Source: Chlamydiales bacterium (GTDB lineage Bacteria > Chlamydiota > Chlamydiia > Chlamydiales > FEN-1388). Taken from it: DNA of 17,729 nucleotides. The stretch spans positions 1 through 17,729 of the forward strand of contig JAJFUY010000189.1 in the NCBI GenBank assembly GCA_021372185.1, read 5' to 3'. Both the position numbers and the translations under genes were made by a program. Positions 5,312 to 11,156 of this stretch are shown piece by piece. A model generated the notes under the pieces. That model did not search any database and was not told the DNA's origin. It saw only the letters and a list, made by a program, of their open reading frames with translations. Position 1 is the stretch's first letter. Every line of letters starts with the position of its first letter.

Positions 5312-7636
5312 TTATCCTGTGGTGATTTGGGAGATGAAGTTTACTAGGGGGCTGAGGTCGTCGCCTGGCTCAAAAGTTGGCAGGGCGTCTAGTTTTTCTT
5401 GTAAGGCTTCTTGTTGTTCTGGTGGGGCGCTGGCAACTAGGGTTTGGGCTTTTTCTAGGAGGCCTGGCAAGCTTGCTTTACTCATAAGCGTGTGCAAAGC
5501 TGTGAGGTCGTCGCCTGGCTTTAGGGTGGCAGCTAGCTCGCTTAACTCTTGTTGTAGGGCTGGGTTGTCTTTTACGAGGCCTTCAGCCTTTTGGAGCATG
5601 CCTGGCAGGCTTATTTTGCTTATGAACGCGTTTAACGGGGTTAAGTCGCCAGTAGTTTTAAAGTTATTTTCTAATGTTGCCAACTCGGCCTTAAGGGCTT
5701 TTTTGTCGGCCTCTGGAAGATCTAGGGTATCAATGTAGCGCTCGCAGGTTTTGATGATGGCAGGCTGCAGGGTTTCTGAATAGGATTTGCCTATGGGCCC
5801 TAATATCCCGATGCTAATAATGCTGTTGGCACTAAAGAGATTACCCTGATTAATTTTCTCTTGGTTTCCTTTTATGAAAACAGTCAAATTTTTACCATCT
5901 TTTCTCTCCTGAGATTCAATGCCTTTATTTAAAAGTACATCAATAGGGTCATCAACTAGTTCTTTGGCTGCTGCAAGCTTATTATCGAGCAAAGCCTTGG
6001 ATTCAAAAGCTCGTCTTGCATCCATAATTGCTCCAGAGCCTATTTCTATATTAAAAGCCGTTCCTCGTGGACGTGTTGCTGCCACTTCGTTCATGATAAA
6101 ATTAAAGTTACTTCTTATTAAAGGTATGGTCGAAGAAACTTTTTGGCCACTGTTATACATCTGGCCTACCATGAGGTTAATTTGAGCTTTGGAAAACGCC
6201 TCTTTGGCACCAGGGTTAGCTTGGACGTGCTCTTGTACTTCAGCGCGGTCTGCAAGCTTACTTGCCTCTAGTGCAGCAGTAGCTGTCAGTCCTTTTTTCT
6301 CAGCCCGAGCTAACAAATGTATAGCGCTATCAATTTCAGCTTTTGATAAAGATTTTTCATCTTTTAAACGTGCTTTTAATTCAGTAAGTTTGTCTTGCAG
6401 AAATGTCTTTACGCCCGCTTCGTTAGATCCACTATTTACGATTTGCTGTGAGAGCTCTGATAATCTAGTCATCTCGGCATTGTAGGAGCTACGCTTTGGG
6501 CTTAAACCCTCTCGTTTTGGGGCAATTTCTTTGATGCGAGAGATGATTTCGCCTTGAAGTAAGTCTTTTTCGTCAGATGTTAAGCATGAGATAATGGCTT
6601 CTTTTTCAATGTCAGTTTTGCTGTTTTTGAGTTCAGCCAGAAGCTGTTTTGAGTTGGTTTCAGCAACTTGTTTTGGAGAAGAAAATTGTTTTGGAGAAGC
6701 GGCTATATTTGCGCCACCCAACACATTTTCTAGAGACTCACTTAAGACCATTTTTTTGGGGCTTGGTGGCAAAGCTTCTCCAAAGCGAGGCTCTTTAGGA
6801 AGTGGTTTTAATTGCTGTGGAGTTTGTGGTAGGGGCTTTGTTGGCCGAGCAATTGGTGTTTCAGGAAGTGGCTTGGTGGGTCTTGCTGGTTCATCATCTC
6901 GTGGGGGTACTGGTGGCGGAGTTTCATTATCAGCTGCAAAATTATCATCTCGTTCTGGCACTGGAGGCCCAGGCATTTCACGAATATTAAGAGCTGCTAG
7001 CATCTGGCTACTTTTATCATCTGGTAACTGGCGAGCAAAGCCGGCGGCTATTTTGAGGTCACGCACTATGTCTGGAGTTCTTTGGCCTGCCATAAGGTTC
7101 TTTACTACATCTACATTACCCTCCTTAACAGCATCTAAAAGTGGGCGTGGAGGTTTTTCTGGCTTTGTTTGCGTGGTTGTTGGTGTAGCAGTAGGTGTTG
7201 CAGCTTTGGGGCTAGCATCAGGTGATTTTGCAAAGGTTTTTGCAAGCATTTTACTTGTGGCTTCAAGTGGGTTTGAATTTTTAGCATCAGCTCTGAAGTT
7301 TTTAACGTCTGTTGCTATTTGGGATAGGGCTTTACCTGCATTTTGAAATGGCTTGGCAATAGCACCAAAGAAGCCTTTTACTTTTTCACCTGTAGGGAGT
7401 TTATCTAAGAATTTATTAAGTACGCCGCTTTTGGAATTTTCATTCGTTTTGGCCGATAGTGCTGCCTTATCAGTTTTGGGAGTATCGCCTGTTGGTGTAG
7501 AAGTAGCGTTTAAAGCACCAGGCTGCCCCGTAGTCCCCTTTTCCCAACTCTCTTTTGTAGATTGTGCATCAGCTACACCCTGTTGTGTTATATCAAAATC
7601 TTGCGGCTGGTTATTTTTGTCGTTAATGCTGGTCAT
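5312..7636 (-). CDS. Proline-rich SH3-ligand protein, candidate type III effector
   Basis: 774 residues, last gene of a tight three-gene operon, two bases after the chaperone gene and preceded by GAGGTG 7 bases before the ATG. The N-terminal ~160 residues are Ser/Thr/Asn/Lys-rich and low-complexity, as in many type III substrates. Residues 164-185 look like one ankyrin-type helix pair (LLDAVKEGNVDVVKNLM). Residues 221-295 are proline-rich with PPVPER (224-229), PPPVPPR (240-246) and two KPLPxTP motifs (255-261, 267-273), matching class II and class I SH3-ligand consensus. Residues 330-600 are predicted helical without a recognised domain. Residues 641-774 hold three repeats of about 45-50 residues. 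No signal peptide or strong membrane segment is seen. The operon partner is a RasGEF protein. An exported adaptor mimic is my best guess. Confidence 0.85.
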   Translation of the reverse strand: MTSINDKNNQPQDFDITQQGVADAQSTKESWEKGTTGQPGALNATSTPTGDTPKTDKAALSAKTNENSKSGVLNKFLDKLPTGEKVKGFFGAIAKPFQNAGKALSQIATDVKNFRADAKNSNPLEATSKMLAKTFAKSPDASPKAATPTATPTTTQTKPEKPPRPLLDAVKEGNVDVVKNLMAGQRTPDIVRDLKIAAGFARQLPDDKSSQMLAALNIREMPGPPVPERDDNFAADNETPPPVPPRDDEPARPTKPLPETPIARPTKPLPQTPQQLKPLPKEPRFGEALPPSPKKMVLSESLENVLGGANIAASPKQFSSPKQVAETNSKQLLAELKNSKTDIEKEAIISCLTSDEKDLLQGEIISRIKEIAPKREGLSPKRSSYNAEMTRLSELSQQIVNSGSNEAGVKTFLQDKLTELKARLKDEKSLSKAEIDSAIHLLARAEKKGLTATAALEASKLADRAEVQEHVQANPGAKEAFSKAQINLMVGQMYNSGQKVSSTIPLIRSNFNFIMNEVAATRPRGTAFNIEIGSGAIMDARRAFESKALLDNKLAAAKELVDDPIDVLLNKGIESQERKDGKNLTVFIKGNQEKINQGNLFSANSIISIGILGPIGKSYSETLQPAIIKTCERYIDTLDLPEADKKALKAELATLENNFKTTGDLTPLNAFISKISLPGMLQKAEGLVKDNPALQQELSELAATLKPGDDLTALHTLMSKASLPGLLEKAQTLVASAPPEQQEALQEKLDALPTFEPGDDLSPLVNFISQITTG
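5315..5716 (-). repeat. Three tandem C-terminal protein repeats
   Basis: Within the 774-aa protein, residues 641-690, 691-737 and 738-774 are repeated units marked by GDLTPLNAFISKISLPGML, GDDLTALHTLMSKASLPGLL and GDDLSPLVNFISQ. The third unit is cut short by the stop. At DNA level the last two share TGAGGTCGTCGCCTGGCT (plus strand, 5353-5370 and 5503-5520, exactly 150 bp apart), so at least part of the duplication is recent or under conversion. Confidence 0.85.
6752..6976 (-). other. SH3-ligand proline-rich segment (SOS-like)
   Basis: Codes for residues 221-295 of the 774-aa protein. Visible motifs: PPVPER and PPVPPR (class II, PxxPxR) and KPLPETP and KPLPQTP (class I, +xxPxxP), plus further PLP/PSP elements. 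PPPVPPR is the core of the Grb2-binding peptide of human SOS1. RPTKPLP is repeated 12 residues apart. Confidence 0.8.
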
Positions 7637-7638
7637 AC

Positions 7639-8424
7639 TTATTCACCTCGTTTAAAAACAGCCAGTTCTAGGCGTTTTACTTGTAGTTCTAGGGTTAGCT
7701 GGAGTTCTTTTTCTTCTGGATTGTTGTTGAGCACAAATAGCGCCAGCTGCAGCTCGTTTATGGCATTTTCTAAGTCTTCTTGCGCTTCATAGCAGCGGCA
7801 GGCGTAGATATGGCTGTAGTAGTCATCTGGGTTACATCTTGATACAAAGGCATAGGCGTGAAGTGCCTCGTCATAGTTCTTGAGATGATATTCGCTATTG
7901 CCAAGACCTAGCCAAAAAACGGGGTTTTGTGGCTGCAGTATTGTCAGTACACAAAAAGCATCTGATGCTTCTTGAAAGTGCTCTTGATCATAGTGGTATT
8001 TGGCACATTGGTATATTTTTTCTAAAACGGCGTCTGTTATGCCCGCTATTTGCTGGAGGCTTTTATCTTGGACGAGTGCCTCTATAAAGGCTTGGCGGTC
8101 ATTTGTGATGAGCGTACAAAGATCCGCTAACTTATCAAGGCCAGCGCTTAAATCTGGATCAATCTCTGCTCCCACCTGCATTTGAGTGGCTGCTTGTACA
8201 ATGGCAAGCGTGCCGTTTTGGATACGGTTATGTGTGCCAGCAAGCTCATCTAGAAGGAGCTGCTGGAATTTTTCTAGAAAGAGTGTTTTTGGCAGTAGCT
8301 GATTTGGGGCCTGCATTTCAACGTCTGCTAGCACGTGTGCCAAATTAAGTGCTACATCCTGAAATGCGCCTTTAAGCTTGCTAACATCTTCTAATACTTT
8401 ATTTTCCAGCTCTTTTTGGTTCAT
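7639..8424 (-). CDS. SycD/LcrH-like type III secretion chaperone (class II, TPR)
   Basis: 261 residues. The C-terminal half has three consecutive tetratricopeptide repeats: residues 133-166 (AKYHYDQEHFQEASDAF), 167-200 (FWLGLGNSEYHLKNYDEAL) and 201-234 (YACRCYEAQEDLENAINEL). The FWLGLG-x9-YxEAL-xAY order is characteristic of SycD/LcrH/IpgC chaperones, which hold translocators or effectors in the bacterial cytosol before type III export. The ~130-residue N-terminal helical part is longer than in Yersinia SycD (~168 aa in total); chlamydial members are also extended. It begins three bases after the stop of the RasGEF gene and ends two bases before the ATG of the proline-rich gene, implying translational coupling. 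One or both neighbours are the likely clients. Confidence 0.87.
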   Translation of the reverse strand: MNQKELENKVLEDVSKLKGAFQDVALNLAHVLADVEMQAPNQLLPKTLFLEKFQQLLLDELAGTHNRIQNGTLAIVQAATQMQVGAEIDPDLSAGLDKLADLCTLITNDRQAFIEALVQDKSLQQIAGITDAVLEKIYQCAKYHYDQEHFQEASDAFCVLTILQPQNPVFWLGLGNSEYHLKNYDEALHAYAFVSRCNPDDYYSHIYACRCYEAQEDLENAINELQLALFVLNNNPEEKELQLTLELQVKRLELAVFKRGE

Positions 8425-8427
8425 AGG

Positions 8428-11067
8428 TTACTGCTCAGTTTCAATTGAGGCTTTAATTTTGGCCGCATCGTTTTCTGCTTTTACATACTTTGCAAAGGCA
8501 GACTGCTCTAAAATTTCTGTAAGCGTTTTTAATTCCGGAACGTTAGAAAAATTTGCAAGTTCTGCCATTGCACTTTTAAAATATGAAACGGCGCCTCCTG
8601 GGTTATTCGCATTGGCAAGATCTTTCATCACTTTTTGAATGGTTGGGTACTTCTCGTTTTCAGCATAAGGCTTTAGCTTGCTTTGTAGGCTAGAAAACTC
8701 ACTAGAGGCATTCATAAAAGCAATATGCTTTTGCAGTGTGAGGGCCGCTTTTACAGCATTGGAGATCTTTTCTGATGGAGGGTTTCCGGTGTAACTGCCT
8801 TTCATAATGGTAGCGAGCTGTCTTTCTTCAAGCCGAGACAGATTTTCTTTTGATCGTTTTGCCTCAAGGTCATATTGACGAAGCGCTAAGAACTCTTCAG
8901 GTACCTGTAGGTCTGTTACTTGGCTGTAGATGTCAGTAACAACAACACCATCATCCGCACCAGCTGCTTGCTGAAACTTTAAAAATTTATCTTCAACTTC
9001 TATGAGTTTTGAAAGCTTTGCTAAATTGGCAGTTTCTTCACTGTCGGTACTTACAATTTTTGGTTGTTCTTCTAGAAAGGTGTTGTCTTGTAAGAATGTG
9101 CCAATATAAGGCGTTACTAAAACATCTTTATTTTGACGACTATCATAAAATTCTCGAAGAACCTTTGAATTGATTAAATCTGAGGTTAGTCTGTTTGCCT
9201 CATTTAGCAAGGTGCCATATTCGGTTGGCTTACTATCTGTACCTATAACTTCTGCTAAAACTGAAGTGCCTTCTGAGGTTTTTAAGTTTGTGATGAAAGC
9301 GCTGTTAATTGCGCCAAGTATACCTTTTAATGAGGCGATATCACTTCGTTGCCTGCAGGCTTCAGCTAGAGTAATAAAGAATTTTATAGCCTGTTTTTGC
9401 TTAGCAACATCCGCTTCGCCTACTATGTTAGACGTGATAAAACTTGTAAGCTGGTTAAAAAAGTTTGTTATATCTTGGGTGGATGGAGATTTGCCATTCG
9501 GCCATTTGGATACCGCTAAATCGGTTCGATCAAGTCTTTGGTATAACGATCTATTGATTGTGAGGAGGTCGTTTGCCAATAAGGCAACAGCTTTTTGAGA
9601 CTCAGCACTTGCTAAATCTTGTGTGCCAATGTTCTCTAATATTGTTTTTAATGAAACTGGTGGTTTAGCTTCTGAACTAAATGCAGGTGTAGGGATGGGA
9701 ATCGCACGCAATTTGATAATCTTTGCTAATACATCGCGTCTATCTTGAGAAAGAGTTTCTAGTTTTGCAATAGCTTCTAGTGGCTCTTGAGCTTTTGCAA
9801 ATTCACTTGTTCCTCTATTGGCAGCCGCCCATGAAATACAAAAGTTAATAATTCTTTCTTGCTGTTTATCTGTAGGATTATTTCGTAGTTCTGCAAGTGC
9901 CGCATGAAATAAAAAGTCTGCTGGTATAACGCTTGTACTTCTTACAATAAGTATTTCAGAAAGTGCCATTACGAAAGTGTTGCCACTAGAGACAAGTGAA
10001 AAGCCATTTTTTAATTGTTTTACAAGGTTCTTTGCAGCCACTTCTTTTTGAGAGCTTTCTATCATCTTTTTGATGGAATCGTCAGTGCACTTTGGATTTT
10101 TGAGCATCTCTTGGCGCTCAGGTGCGGTTAAGTTTGCTACATCTTCTTTTGTTTTTACTGTTTCAAATTTTGTAACGATGGCTGATGCAATAGTTTCATT
10201 TTCTTGTTTACGTAAAGCTGTCACTACCCTTTTAAGTTCAGGATCATTTGTCAATGCTTTTTCAAGAGCTTCTATTTGGTTACGGATTACTATACGCTCT
10301 GATAGTGCGGGATTATTATTGACACGTTTTGCAAGAAGATAAAAAGAAGCCTGCGCACGTATTGTAAATTGTGAGCGAAAGTTTTTGAGGAGCTGGTCGC
10401 TATTTTTTGCCTCATCAATCTTTGCTTTTACTGTTTTGTCATCAGCGTTTTCAGGGAGTTCATCAAGAACTCTATTTTCAAGTTCAATGCCGCGAGTTTT
10501 AATTGTCTCATCATCTTTTGCTAATTGCTCGGGGGTTGCTGCCCATTCGGCAACTTTTTCATCGGGTGCGTGCTTAAGTACTGATTGAATTAACGTAAGT
10601 GGGAGCTCGCGAAGAATTGAAAGTGTGGCACGTGCGGCCAGTGACTTGAGTGTTGCCTCATCATTTGCCTCAAAAGCTTTTTTTAGGTTGGCTTTGAAGG
10701 CGTCTTGGGAGCGAGGGGAGACAGGAGATTCTACTGTATGTCCTTCTATGGGTAAATATCGTTCTTGTACCTCTTGTACTTTAGCTGGTAAAGTTTCAAG
10801 CTTTTGTTTTAGCTCGGTTTGTTGCCCTTTAAGAGTAACTAGGCGTTTTTCTAAAAACTGTTTTATTACAGGTAGGTTGCTGCTAAATTCTCTAAATGAG
10901 AATTTTTTAGAAGATTCTTGGCCTGGTTTCAAAATGCTTTTTTCTATATTGGCAATAGACGCATCCACCTTCTGCAATTTAGACTGAAGCTTCTGGCGCT
11001 CATTTTCTTTATTGTCACCAGATGGATTGGATCTGAAAGGATTAGGAATACCAAAATCACTAAACAT
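8428..11067 (-). CDS. RasGEF-domain protein, candidate type III effector
   Basis: 879 residues. About residues 492-740 match the RasGEF (CDC25 homology) catalytic domain from end to end: a SLYQRLDRTDL opening, a W, FFNQLTSFITSNIV, the helix FFITLAEACRQRSDIASLKG (563-582), TPYIGTFLQDNTFLEE (652-667), the helical hairpin region (~668-700) and EEFLALRQYDLEAK (724-737), equivalent to the LSLxxEPR end. Residues ~355-435 (IVRSTSVIPADFLFHAAL, then ERIINFCISWAA) resemble the REM segment that precedes CDC25 domains. The N-terminus (1-110) is charged and coiled-coil-like; the remaining parts are helical. RasGEFs load GTP on eukaryotic Ras-family GTPases, so the target is presumably in the host; Legionella also has RasGEF-containing effectors. 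The adjacent SycD-like gene suggests type III export. The start follows GGGGTATAAGG. Confidence 0.88.
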   Translation of the reverse strand: MFSDFGIPNPFRSNPSGDNKENERQKLQSKLQKVDASIANIEKSILKPGQESSKKFSFREFSSNLPVIKQFLEKRLVTLKGQQTELKQKLETLPAKVQEVQERYLPIEGHTVESPVSPRSQDAFKANLKKAFEANDEATLKSLAARATLSILRELPLTLIQSVLKHAPDEKVAEWAATPEQLAKDDETIKTRGIELENRVLDELPENADDKTVKAKIDEAKNSDQLLKNFRSQFTIRAQASFYLLAKRVNNNPALSERIVIRNQIEALEKALTNDPELKRVVTALRKQENETIASAIVTKFETVKTKEDVANLTAPERQEMLKNPKCTDDSIKKMIESSQKEVAAKNLVKQLKNGFSLVSSGNTFVMALSEILIVRSTSVIPADFLFHAALAELRNNPTDKQQERIINFCISWAAANRGTSEFAKAQEPLEAIAKLETLSQDRRDVLAKIIKLRAIPIPTPAFSSEAKPPVSLKTILENIGTQDLASAESQKAVALLANDLLTINRSLYQRLDRTDLAVSKWPNGKSPSTQDITNFFNQLTSFITSNIVGEADVAKQKQAIKFFITLAEACRQRSDIASLKGILGAINSAFITNLKTSEGTSVLAEVIGTDSKPTEYGTLLNEANRLTSDLINSKVLREFYDSRQNKDVLVTPYIGTFLQDNTFLEEQPKIVSTDSEETANLAKLSKLIEVEDKFLKFQQAAGADDGVVVTDIYSQVTDLQVPEEFLALRQYDLEAKRSKENLSRLEERQLATIMKGSYTGNPPSEKISNAVKAALTLQKHIAFMNASSEFSSLQSKLKPYAENEKYPTIQKVMKDLANANNPGGAVSYFKSAMAELANFSNVPELKTLTEILEQSAFAKYVKAENDAAKIKASIETEQ
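8848..9594 (-). other. RasGEF (CDC25-type) catalytic domain region
   Basis: Codes for about residues 492-740 of the 879-aa protein. Conserved positions of the family are kept in order: F-x-Q-x-T-x-F-I for F-NxVSxWV, KFFITLAEACR for KFIKIAEHCR, SLKGILGAINSA for SLMAILSGLNS, PYIGTFLQDNTFLEE for PFLGVYLxDLTFIxE, and EDKFLKFQ for REIQQYQ. The RLKxTW element is weakened to NLKTSEG. Confidence 0.85.
9763..10005 (-). other. REM (RasGEF N-terminal)-like segment
   Basis: Codes for about residues 355-435. The helix pattern, with VRSTSVIPADFLF in place of TYRSFxTPxELL and RIINFCISWAA in place of RVLNVLxxWVE, fits the REM module that stabilises CDC25 domains in SOS-type exchange factors. Similarity is weaker than for the catalytic domain. 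Confidence 0.5.
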
Positions 11068-11156
11068 ATACCTTATACCCCATGTACATATATTAATTTT
11101 ACATGTATCAAGTATTTATTTAAAAGTATATATCAAGTTATATGTATTAAGCTTTT
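11068..11156 (-). promoter_or_regulatory. AT-rich intergenic region with repeated ACTTGATA
   Basis: The 89 bases before the RasGEF gene are very AT-rich. On the minus strand ACTTGATA occurs twice, 25 bp apart (11106-11113 and 11131-11138), and ATGTACAT/TACATGTA palindromes lie between the second copy and the ATG. No convincing -35/-10 pair stands out (TTGATA-N15-TATGTA is weak). This gap probably holds the operon's own promoter and perhaps a regulator site. Confidence 0.35.

Noticed and set aside
6594..7346. 250-codon plus-strand open frame antisense to the proline-rich gene
   Set aside because: Its Ser/Gly/Ala-rich translation is what the opposite strand of a Pro/Thr/Ala-rich gene gives, and the minus-strand frame has recognisable motifs and a coupled start. 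The other plus-strand open frames across 5199-16315 were dropped for the same reason.
5312..7636. Translocator (CopB/YopB) identity for the gene after the chaperone
   Set aside because: Gene order would suit it, but the protein lacks the paired strong membrane helices of that family; the only mildly hydrophobic stretch is near residues 600-616.
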